DNA from: Litsea cubeba
Taxonomy: Eukaryota; Streptophyta; Magnoliopsida; Laurales; Lauraceae
Assembly (NCBI GenBank): GCA_012931725.1
Contig: CM022947.1
Span: forward strand, 19,422,527-19,486,526
Direction of reading: 5' to 3'
DNA: 64,000 nt
Of the stretch, positions 21,888 to 32,291 are shown piece after piece. Made by a program: the position numbers and the translations under genes. Position 1 is the stretch's first letter. Each line of letters begins with the position of its first letter. The notes beneath the pieces are model-generated. The model saw only the letters and a list, made by a program, of their open reading frames with translations. It searched no databases and was not told the origin of the DNA.

Positions 21888-24589
21888 TGTCACACCACGA
21901 GCCCGAGAGTACACACCTCTAGAGGCGCGACATACGCCCGCATTGTAATTCGAGCCAAAACTCAAGGAAAAACTGAATCCTACAAACGGGTGTTCCCACA
22001 AGACTCACGTGTGAGGCCATACATGCCATCACATTAAAGAGTTCCTTTTTAAAATATTCTTATGAACCCTTAAAATCCTACCTTGTAAAATTCATTCATA
22101 ACATGTCTCCAGATGTAGACCAAAGCATCAACCAGTCACAAACATAGATTAAGGTTCAAGTTTCAAAGCTAGAGAGAGAAAGAGGTAAGTTAAAGTTTAA
22201 GGTTTACAAATCAGAAATAAAACATCATAAACAACAACTAAACATGTGGCAACCCAAGCCACGGTCATGGGTAATGTATCGTCCAACAGCTCGACGTACT
22301 AATGTCTAGAAGAGATCACCAGGAGTCTATTCAGCTAAATTTTGAGGAGTCTCCTCCCCAACCTCCTCGATCTCCAGGGATGTGGCATTGAATTCCTTAC
22401 CTGTAACGCGAAATGTAGCACCATTAGACATAAGTTTAGCAAGATAAGGAAATATAATTCATAGCATGTAACAAATGAGTAATAAAGATGAGTAAAGATC
22501 ATATGAGGTCAAATAAGTATAATCTAGGCAGGATCTGTGTGTGAGGAAGCATTAAACATAAGAACCATAAATGACAAGTACATACATATAACCATGGCAA
22601 GGTAGCGCAACCACATGCCTTAGGAGAACACATTGTTGGACGGTGAGTTAAATGAGAGCATGGACATTACCTAACATAACATGATGTACCACTAGGAGGC
22701 ATAGGGCTCGAAGACTCCATCGTGGACCTGAGGTACCGGTTAACCTCCCATAAAACTCCCATCTATAGAGATCAATAGAATTTACTAAACATACACCCAG
22801 CCGGGTCCGACTGAGATATGATCGAAGCAAACCGACTCAAGGAACAAAGTACATGTGCAAAGTAGCATGATACAAATCTATAACATGACATAGACGAGCA
22901 AAAGCGCGAACATGGAACACACATGACATAACTAGCATATGGAAGCATAAATTCATAAACTAAACATGACAAATATAGATGCATGAAGCACATCACGCAA
23001 GAGTTTTGGAAAACGGAATGCAAATGCAAGCATACGGATCATATGATGAGTCAAGGAGGAGCAACAAGCCAATCCTAAGGTTTTGGGATTGCCTGTGGGC
23101 TTCACCGTCCAACAATGTGTTCTCCTAAGGCATTCGACGTTAATGGGCTGCGTATGCCTTAGGAGAACGCCTTTGGTTCGGGGACAAGATGTCCAAGGGA
23201 ACAAGCTTCCTTGTGGGTGTATGGTAGCTCACACCACACCCACCAAGTTAACAAGTTCATCAAGCATGAATTTGGGTTCAAGGGTTCCAATGATAAGGTC
23301 CAAGACTACGTCCAAAACCACCTAAGATGGTCATATCGATTCACCGATACCTAACCGAGTGTCAGTCTAATAGGAAGCATGCATCCATATAAACGAACAG
23401 AAGCATGTCGGTTGGCTGTCATTTTGGTCAATTAGCTGAATTCTGTTTGTGCTATTCTTCACCATCCCGATATTGGAACCAAAAACTAGGTCGGTTAACC
23501 GACAAGTCACCGAACTGCTGTGAAATTGATCATGGGAAGGTTCTGTTCAGAAGATCTCTGAACTCCATTCAAGCCAATCATTCCCAAGTTTCAAACTTGC
23601 ATCACTAGAGCCTCCAATGCTCTCAAAACAAATCTTGTAACCCTTCCAAAAAAAAAAAAGCCAATTTGAACCCATTACACCCATTAACATTCCAAATTAC
23701 AGACATCAGAATCAAACACAACACATGAGCTGAAATTGGGTCTTCTAACGTGAAGAGTATATCAAAAATCAAAGTCTAGACATACGTATACAAATTTATA
23801 GTTGTTTCACTTGCCTTTTTGGTGCTTTGAACTCAAATCCTACACAATCCAACCGCCAAAAGCTCAATCCAAGCTCACAAGCCAAAACCCCCAAATGCAA
23901 TACAAGAAATAGAGATCCTACAATGGTGGAATGATGGCAAGGCTACAAGTCAACATGCATGCACGAATTTGGCTTCCAAATCTCTGATTTCAAATAAGAG
24001 GAAATGGGTTTTGAACAAGGACTTACCAAGAGAAGACCAGAGATGATGATGACCAAATGAGTGCTTGAGGAAGATGAGATAGAGGAAGAAGATGAAGATG
24101 ATCTAGAAAATCAGACATGCAATTTGATTCCTTAAGGCTCCAGCGTAAATTGAGAAGAAAGAGCTGAAGGAGGGGTGAAGAAGACATCCAACTGAGAGAT
24201 AAAAGAAGAAAATACTCATTTGAAATGGGATGGAACTGTTTTGAGTCAGAGTTTTCTTGAGTTTGCATGCAACCCCTCTGAAATTATGAGTTTCAGGGAA
24301 AAGCCTTTTTCTGCTGGACAATAGGTTGGAAATAGGTCTAGATAAGCTCGAACGGCCCGGGTCCAAACATGAAAATCAAAGTATGAATCACACTCCATGC
24401 AATGCACCCAAAACCCGCAACGAAAATTCATGCGCAAATCCAAAATACCCAAAAAGTCAGAATTCTACCTAGGCTTAGGTCAAAACCCCACTAATCTACC
24501 TAATCAAGCCCAAACACATACAAAATAAATATTAACCATCTAATTACAATTAATTAGATACAAATCATGATTAGGGTGGGGGTGTTACA
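21888..24589 (-). mobile_element. 3' LTR of a minus-strand Tekay-like Ty3/gypsy element
   Basis: On the minus strand it begins TGTAACACCCCCACCC (24589 downward). It is preceded by a purine tract (AAAGGGAAGAGGA, 24590-24602 complement). The other end, TGTCACACCACGAGCCC on the plus strand at 21888, gives the expected CA terminus. Length is 2702 bases. A perfect 14-base palindrome GTCGGTTAACCGAC lies at 23490-23503. There are no genes inside. Confidence 0.75.
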
Positions 24590-24599
24590 TCCTCTTCCC

Positions 24600-25147
24600 T
24601 TTAGGACATTTGGCCCTCCAAGTGTAAATCGTACATCGGGTAGGAGATTAGGATACTTCCTTGACACTTGCTCCTCTAGCTCCCACGTGGCCTCCTCCGA
24701 ACTATGGTGCTCCTACAAGATCTTCACTCATCTGATAGTTCGGGTATGCAACACCAATTCCTTGACATCGAACACTCTCAACGACTTCTAATTGTAGGTT
24801 GCATCAGGCCGGATATCTAGTGGCTCATACTCGATGACATGAGACTGATATGGGACATATCTCCTCAATATAGACACATTAAACACATCATGGACTGCTG
24901 CAAGATCAAGCGGTAATGTCAATCTGAAGGGGCTAGGTCTCCAGCTCTGCTTCAGATCTCAAATGGTCCAATGTAACGAGGTGACAGCTTGCCATTCTGC
25001 CCGAGGTGACAACTTGCCCTTCTGCCCGAATCGAATGGTGCCCTTCATCGGTGAAACTCTCTGGAACACCATGTCTCCAACTTGAATCTCGAGAACTTTG
25101 TGTCGGTTAACTGTGTAGCTCTTCTGTCTACTTTGGGTTATCTTCAA
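24600..25147 (-). pseudogene. Integrase C-terminus and chromodomain remnant
   Basis: Minus-strand reading gives ITQSRQKSYTVNRHK, VGDMVFQRVSPMKGTIRFG and QKGKLSP, the C-terminal domain of Tekay-type integrases. Nearer the LTR comes SEEATWELEEQVSRKYPNLL (about 24690-24640), which matches the end of a chromodomain (EATWE...R..YP.L). A 25-base tandem duplication (GAGGTGACAGCTTGCC and its copy, 24979-25030) interrupts the frame, and stops are frequent. The chromodomain would have guided insertion into particular chromatin. Confidence 0.7.
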
Positions 25148-25169
25148 CCTCTCATATGCAAGCTTGACT

Positions 25170-25973
25170 TTGGCTCTGGTCTCACTAATGATCGTCGGCC
25201 TATGAAAACTTCTGACACCATTCTCTTCCTAGCACACCACTGTTCTGCACCTTTTGCCATAGATAGCTTCAAATGGTATCATCCCAATGCTGCATGCCTG
25301 CATGATAGTTTTTCCTGTACGTGAACTGGCACAAAGCTTTCTTGTATGTGAACTCGCACAAAGCCAAATTTTGATCTCATTCTGCCTTAAAACCCAACAC
25401 ACATGCCCTAAGCATGTCCTCAAGAGTCTGGATCGTCCTCTCTGACTGACCGTCGGCTCTGATCACCCTACGAATGTCAATTGAGTGCCTATGGCCTGCT
25501 AGAATGACTCCCAAAATTAAGAAATGAATCGACTGTCTCTGTCTGACACTATAGAAGCTGGTAACCTAACAACCTCCTTAATAAACATATCGGTCATCAC
25601 GTGCATCTTAGTTCCCATCTTGAAAGGTATGAAGTCTGTAGACTTAGTCAGTCTATCAACAATCACCTAAATAACATTATTATACTTTCGTGTCTCTAGC
25701 AGTACTGACACAAAATCCATATTAATATGCTTCAATTTCCATTTGGGCCTCTTCAATGGTTTCAAAAGTCCTGTGGGCTTTCTATGTTCAACCTTTATCT
25801 TCTGACAAGTCAAACACCTTGATACAAATCCTGCAGTTTCCCTCTTCATGTTGTTCCACTAAAATCGCCCTCGTAAATTTTGTTACATCTTAGTACTGTC
25901 AGGATGCAGAAAATATCGCGCATGATGCAACTCTATCTTGATATAATCCTTGAAGTCTCCAACAGCAGGCACA
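25170..25973 (-). pseudogene. Integrase core of the Tekay-like element
   Basis: The zinc-binding end (SRCLTCQKIKVEHRKPTGLL, about 25815-25760) and the core (HINMDFVSVLLETRK, first Asp; then IVSDRDSRF, second Asp, about 25540) are readable in pieces on the minus strand. ETIMQACSIGMIPFEAIYGK lies around 25310-25250. A 27-base tandem duplication (two TGTA[CT]GTGAACT phrases, 25317-25366) and several stops break it. Upstream of 25973 the sequence is cut by the solo LTR. Confidence 0.75.
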
Positions 25974-25978
25974 CACAA

Positions 25979-28900
25979 TGTAAGGTCCGTGACCTTACTG
26001 GGTCAGTTGGGCCAAATATCAGGCCATGACCTATTTGATTGTTATTATTATAATTAATAGTATTTTAGATATTTAAGCGGGTTTAGATCTTGAACAAGTT
26101 TCTTTTAGCATTAGAATAATGCCTGCGAAGTTTCGTTCGATTCCGAGTTCGTTTGATCATAGCAGGGGGGTAGTTTATAATTTAGGAAAAATTGAGTGTT
26201 TTTCAGAAATATTCCAAACGCCGTGATTTTTGGGTTCGTTGGAAACTCGTCGTTCTGATCATTGTTGTCTCTTGACTCATCGCGATCAGGCGACCAGAAA
26301 CCCTTCAAGTGATTCATTCTTCACCGGATCCACTTAATGGGCAAATTAGTCTTTTTCTCTCTCTTCATCTTAATTAGGAATTAACCCTAAACTCTTCGTT
26401 ATTCTCTGCAACGAAGAGCAACCGCAGCCTCCCATCTTCTTCTTCTTCCTTTCTCAAGCCAGGACTCTAGCCCGGAGAGATCAGTTCCGCGATCCGATCC
26501 ACTAGTATTCCCCTTGCGATCTCCTCATGCTTCAGGTACCAATTTGTTAAGACTTCTCGCAATCTCATATTTTCACTTTATCATTTCTTTGGTTAGATTA
26601 GGTCCGATCTTAATTCTTTTCCTTCCTATCTTCTTATTGGCTTCCTAGATTTCGATTTATCAGGTTAGATCGTGGATTCTGGGGTAGAAAGGCTTCTCCT
26701 CGAGTTTTGCCCAATTCCAATCTTCTTCTTAGTTGAGGCAAGTAGATATGCATTTCATAATATTTATGTCTGTATTGTTTCATTGATTGATGATATATTT
26801 TCATGATAGATTTTCCTTTAATTCCAAGCCTTTTGTGATTTTAATTGGAAATTATGTTAGGTTAGATTTTTGGAAAATGGATAAATTGATGATAATAGGT
26901 TGCTAGAATTGTTTATGGAATGGAATGGAATGAATTGTTGGGAGAGCAGGACGCTCTAGATTATGCAGGTTGTAGCCTTTTGGAAAGGTTTGGGAATGGA
27001 GGAAATCGAAATGGGGAAGGAAGAGTTCAGAAATGGCCTGAATCCATACGAGTTCTGTACTGTCGGTCAGCTCTCGGTTCAGTGTCGGTCAACCGACATC
27101 ATGGTTTCGGTTAGCCGAGCCTCGTGTCGGTTAGAAAACCTGAGAGCCATGTTTCACAAATTTTGTGCTTCGGTCAGCTCTCGGTTTGGTCTTCGGTTAG
27201 CCGACACTTCGGTCAGCCGAAAGCCCCATGTTGGTCACAAAACCCGAGAGCCATATTTGGCCTTTTGAACGTCGGTCAGCCGACAACCTTCACGTCGGTC
27301 AACCGATAACCATTACATCAGTCAGCCGACACTGACCTCGGTTCCAAAACCAGAGAGCGAAAATTGGCTTCTATTCCCGTCGGTTAGCCCTTGGTTCGTG
27401 TCGGTCAACCGAGACCATCATGTCGGTCAACCGACACCATCATGAGGGTCAGCCGAAATTTCCATATTGCCTTGTTTTCTTCCGGACTAAGACTGAAACC
27501 TAGGAATTGGGACTTAGACTCTGGAAACCACCACATGATCATAAATGGGTTTGATATCGAATCACGTGGCTTGGTGTGAATTCGATGGGTTGTCTAGTTA
27601 TTCGAGTATTACGCGTGATGTAACTGAATATATATGGAATTGAATTGAACGATGTTCAACATGATTGTACACCAAGGAATTTTCCTAAGAGCATCGTTGA
27701 TCCAATTTCCACACGTACTCTGTTAGAACACGTGGGGTACATGGATGACACCATTTGCCTAGGATTGGATTGTAATATCTCCTTGGCTTTTGACTTGTAT
27801 CCGTTGTTTATGTTCCTTATACACTCTCTTGGTATAAAACACTTAACAAATTATGAAACATAAATTCTTATAGAACTTAGGACTTGGACCTGACCTAGAG
27901 TGTACCATAGGAACCTGTGCCATGTATTGATAAACATGACTAGCTAGTAATGGAAGGGGATTACACGTGGCTTGTTTGTCTTGTATTGTCTTGGATGAGT
28001 AATCCCTATGATCTTGTCTTGTACATGAAAATAGCCAGACTTGCTTGTCTTGTCTGTCTTTGTGTCAGAACCACTTTATTATTATTTGCGTATCATGGCC
28101 ATTTGCAGTTTGGGGTTTTAATGAGGAACCGGTTACTCGGTTGTCGGGGTGGGCAGTCGACTTTGGACGGCGTCCATGGTGTTGAATAGTTGGGAGCGGG
28201 CTTGGACCGTGCTACTATTCCCAGGACCGGGAGCTAGGATCCTGCTGAAGCCGGACTTTGGTATCAGTAGTCTGGATTGGATTGTTACTGGTACCCCGGG
28301 AGGTGGCTTTGGACATCCTCGGAGTCTCCCTCTTGTTCTTGTTTTGCATTGTATGGATAGTGGTTATTGCTAGATGATTGCTAGGATTCCTGTTATTGTC
28401 TCTATTTGTTAATATTCTCGCTTTATGCCTAGCTTCGATTACATTGTATTCAGATAATCATGTACTTGTTATTATTCTACATTTGATGCATGTCCTGTTT
28501 ATTATGCACTGCTTATCTATTGCTCAACATGTCGTTGACTCTGTTCCTTGGTGTGCAGACACATCAGGTGACTTCTATTACGAGGAGCGGGCCGGTGAGG
28601 AGATCCCAGAGGATCTCAAACCAGCAGAGGAGGCACGAGAGTGGCATGCCGTTGACGTAGAGTAGCGTCATCACTTTCGGCACGAGAGAGATTCACATGA
28701 GTCTTTATTTAGATTAGTCTTTGATTATTTCTCTTGCTGGACCTTTACTACATTGACTCGTTTCTTTTATTGGCCTTGTTTATTGGGATGGCCAATGTAA
28801 TAAATAAACCTAACTCTTAGTTTTTGTTTATTATTCTTGTAGACTTTAAATCTAATGAGATTTATATTCACTGTTGATGTTCCATATGCTAGAGTTCTAT

Positions 28901-29054
28901 GAACTCAATGATTATTGTATTACATGAGGCTTGGAATGTATTATCCTCACAGCAGACTTACGATCCATGGGCCCAAAGGACAAAAATTTTAATTAGTCCT
29001 AAAATTCACTCTCCGGATCCGGTTATTCTTTAATCGGGTTCGGGGGACGTGACA
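25979..29054 (+). mobile_element. Solo LTR with perfect 5-bp target-site duplication
   Basis: Begins TGTAAGGTCCGTGACC and ends GGGGGACGTGACA, 3076 bases. CACAA precedes it (25974-25978) and follows it (29055-29059), so it is a clean insertion in the Tekay-like pol gene that has since lost its interior by LTR-LTR recombination. It contains a palindrome array (27060-27465) and an R/U5-like end similar in layout to other LTRs in the window (GTGTGCAGACACATCAGG near 28552). Open frames inside it are not genes. Confidence 0.9.
27060..27465. repeat. Array of GTCGGTCAACCGAC-type palindromes inside the solo LTR
   Basis: About eleven copies of CGGT[CT]A[AG]CCGA with flanking G/C giving 12-14-base inverted repeats, for example GTCGGTCAACCGACA near 27085 and twice around 27400-27435. 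Intervening text also repeats in part (AACC.GAGAGCCAT..TT twice). Confidence 0.8.
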
Positions 29055-29331
29055 CACAATCTATCCCGAAAATACAAAATCTCATTCTCAAGTCTAAAAT
29101 CTAGCCTATCTGTAATTTTGTGTTGTACTCTGGCCAACTCAGGGTCCTAAAATTGACTGTCCTTAATCCGCTGAATCAATTAGCAGCCAACATCACTATA
29201 TCATTGACAAATTCAATCTCAACATCCAAATCCCTGAACTCCTCAACTAAGGCCCACTGAGCACACATGCTAGCCAAAGTAATTGTCTTCCGGGTCAACG
29301 CATCTTCCATGACATTACCCTTACTCGAGAA

Positions 29332-29694
29332 TTATCGGATCGAAAATTCATAGTTTGCCATCAATTCAAACCAATAGCGTTGCCTCATATTCAAATCATG
29401 CTGCAAGAAGAGGTACTGCAAACTCCTATGATCGGAATAAACCTTAAACCTCTCTCCATATAGATAATGTCCCCAAAGCTTCAAGGCAAAAACTACCGCC
29501 GCTAACTCCAAGTCATAGGTGGCATAGTTCCTCTCATGGTTTCTTAACTGTGTAGACCCATAAGCCACTACCTTCCCATTCTGCATCAACACACAAGCTA
29601 ACCCAACCTTTGAAGCATCAGTATAAATCATGAATCCTTCGCTCTCAGTCGGTATGGTCAACACTGGGGCTCTAGTAAGCTTCCCCTTAAGCAT
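29332..29694 (-). pseudogene. RNase H of the Tekay-like element
   Basis: The 120-codon open piece reads MIYTDASKVGLACVLMQNGK (first Asp), YDLELAAVVFALKLWGHYLY (Glu) and VYSDHRSLQYLF (second Asp). The catalytic acids are present. It ends at SIR, just before the solo LTR side. It would degrade the RNA strand of the replication hybrid. It is part of a broken polyprotein and so is not expressed alone. Confidence 0.85.
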
Positions 29695-30240
29695 CTGAAA
29701 ATTATCTTCACACTCTTGGGTCTAAGCAAACGGGACATTCTTCCTAGTCAACTTGGTCAATGGAGTTGAAATCTTAGAGGATCCTTCAACAAATCTTCTA
29801 TAGTAATCCGCCAAACCTAAGAACCTCCTGATCGCTGCTACATTATTCAGGCTCTACCAATTCACTACTGCTTATATCTTAGACGGGTCTACTGCCAAAC
29901 CCTCTTTAGAAATCACATGCCTAAGAAAATCAATCAGCTCCAAACAAAAATCACATTTATTGAATTTAGCATATAACTGATTATCCCTCAATAACTACAA
30001 TGAAGTCCTCAAATGCTCAGGATGATCTTCCCTAGACTTCAAGTATACTAAGTTGTCATCAATGAAAACTACTATGAACTGATCTAAGTATGGAGCAAAT
30101 ATTATGTTCATTAAAGACATAAAAAACTCTCGGGGCATTGGTTAGTCCAAAAGGCTTAATTAGAACTCATGATAATGTCCATACCTCATCCTGAAAGCTG
30201 TCTTAGCTAATATTAATGGCTTCATTCTAATTTTGTACAA
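29695..30240 (-). pseudogene. Reverse transcriptase remnant of the Tekay-like element
   Basis: Minus-strand reading contains the polymerase active site as FIDDN (about 30067-30053), followed by the ISKEGLAVDPSKI-like block (29915-29880) and the tether RRFVEGSSKIST (29800-29765). Several stops interrupt it. Similarity stops near 30240, where LTR debris begins, so the N-terminal half, protease and gag are missing. Confidence 0.7.
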
Positions 30241-30868
30241 CATGCATTACTTATCAGCTGTCCATATGGTGGTACGTACTTTATTACCAATGGGTCATTT
30301 CTACACCTCACACTACACTGTCTTGCATTGCACTTAGGATCCATATTAATGGTATTGAGATACTAACCATACAGGTATAGCTGGGATAATGTATTACTTT
30401 AATTATTATTATTTCTTTTGTTACATAGAATGTTATCTATACATGCCTATTTGCTTGGCTTCATAAGCCTGACCCACTTATTGGTTCTTGTAGGTGCCTA
30501 ACCTTTCCTTATCATATGTGGGCTTGGCGGTTGATCCAACACCACAGGATGATAGAGAGAGAGATATGTGGTGGACACATAGAGGGACTTTCATGTGGGG
30601 TTGTATTTTCTTTTGTTGTTTCACTTCGTTGGCCATGTTTGACCTAGGCTTGTATTAGCTTAATTGAAAATGTTGTTGTAATTCTGTAAGCAAAACAAAG
30701 TTTGTAGGACTTTACCCTTACTTGCTGCTCACATGAGATTTATACTTGCTTATTTCACTAGATTTATGATGGTAGTATTTTGGAACTTTCCACTAACACC
30801 CCGGTATTCGAGGCGCTTGGATCTTGGGGCGTTTGGATCTTGGGGCGTTTGGATCTTGGGGCGTTACA
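30241..30868 (+). mobile_element. 3' end fragment of an LTR
   Basis: The region ends GGGGCGTTACA at 30868 and has the layout of the R/U5 part of the other LTRs here (TTCTTGTAGGTGCC, then GAGAGAGAGATATGTGG and CTTTCATGTGGG, then T-rich sequence). The last part is a 16-base unit repeated three times (30813-30860). Its 5' side is lost at the junction with the Tekay-like reverse transcriptase. Confidence 0.5.
30813..30860 (+). repeat. Three tandem 16-base units at an LTR end
   Basis: GCG(C/T)TTGGATCTTGGG occurs at 30813, 30829 and 30845, followed by GCGTTACA. It looks like slippage right at the LTR terminus. Confidence 0.9.
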
Positions 30869-32291
30869 GTGAATAGTATTGTATTGGCATGCGCCTGGCA
30901 ATTCAAGACCTAGGTTGGTTATTTGTAATGGTTTCTTTGAATGTTAAATAATTTGATGTTAGATGTACTCTCCGTTTGGTTATTCGCGTGTTTTGAGCAT
31001 GCACTTCACTTATTTATTTGAGTCACTTGTCATGTACACCAGACCTACCCGACTTTAATAGTACTTGACTTATATGAGTCATGCATGGTAGTTAGCACAT
31101 AGTCTTTGCCCTAATTCTCCCTAGTGATAGGATCCTTGCTTGGGGTGTCTTGGTTCGGCAATTAAGCATACTTTGCACTGCTACCTCCCTAGTCATCCGG
31201 ATTCGACTTTTACCTACTTTACCCATTCGGGTTGGACCATTTCTTGCCGAAAAACTTTTCAACTGCCCCCAACCCACTTAGTCCAAATACTACTTTGTGT
31301 TAAGCCTGTTTGACCAGTTTATTCATATTCATCATTCGTAGTGTTTTCTGTTCTTAACATTATCTATTTTAGTCTGTTTTCATTATATACGATCAAGTAT
31401 TGTTAATATGAGATACGATAAGGGCTACTCATCTATTATACAAGTTTCCTGTCTGAATTATTAGCTTGTGGAGTAGTTCCCTAATCCAATGTGATATGAT
31501 AGAAGCATCCTGTTTACCTGACCCTAGAGTCGGCACCACTTAGCTTCAGTCCCCAACTGCCTTGGGATTTAGACTGATAAGTACTACTGCAATTAGTTCC
31601 TATTTCCACCCCATTATCGGTTATACCGTGTAATTGTGAAACTTGGGATTTTCCTCTCCACGGTCACACCATGCGGCCACGTGGGTTGGTTCTATTCTAC
31701 GAACTCTCACCGCGATTATACAGTGCAGCTGTACAGTTGAGAGAATTTAGCCAAGCCGGGTTTCCACCTTGCCAAGTTTCTATGTATTAAGTTATAATGT
31801 CTTTAATTTGATTGATTATACAATTGTTACTATTATTCAAGCAAGATCTGCCTAGTTTATTTACATTAAGATTCTATTAACTTTATCCATCATTTATTCT
31901 CATTTGATATACATACATTGTTAACCACTTCCTAGGTTATGATAATCTGACTTAGTTACGCTTGGTGTTGTAGGTAATGACCCCGAAATCGCTGAGGATG
32001 AGTTTGAGACGGGTGGCTGAAGAGCCGCAATACGTAGGCGAGTGGACACCAAACGATGTCATCTAGGCATCTAGTTATGCTCAAGCTGCGTATCACATTT
32101 TGAGAGCTGGAGTTGTTTATTTTGGAATTTTGGGAAATGTGTACATTTTGTATATCTTTTGGGTATACAGGCATTGGTTTTTGCAGAGCCAATGTTTGGG
32201 TTGTAACTAACCAACTGTTACTAGCTTCTATATACATTGCAACTTCAAGGTTAATATAAATGCCTTTTTTGGAATTGTACACTTTGATACT

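Larger units (their letters stand above)
24590..30240 (-). mobile_element. Internal region of the Tekay-like element, interrupted and 5'-truncated
   Basis: Reading down the minus strand from 30240: reverse transcriptase (truncated), RNase H, a spacer, integrase, a chromodomain-like tail, polypurine tract and LTR. It is interrupted by a solo LTR at 25979-29054 inside the integrase N-terminal region. Gag, protease and the 5' LTR are missing. Domain order and the SRQKSYTVNR..VLEIQVGD wording point to the chromovirus Tekay/Del group. Confidence 0.8.

Noticed and set aside
26920..27579. Open frames in the solo LTR at 25979
   Set aside because: Overlapping frames in different phases over a repeat array, inside a solo LTR with a TSD; no recognised domain.
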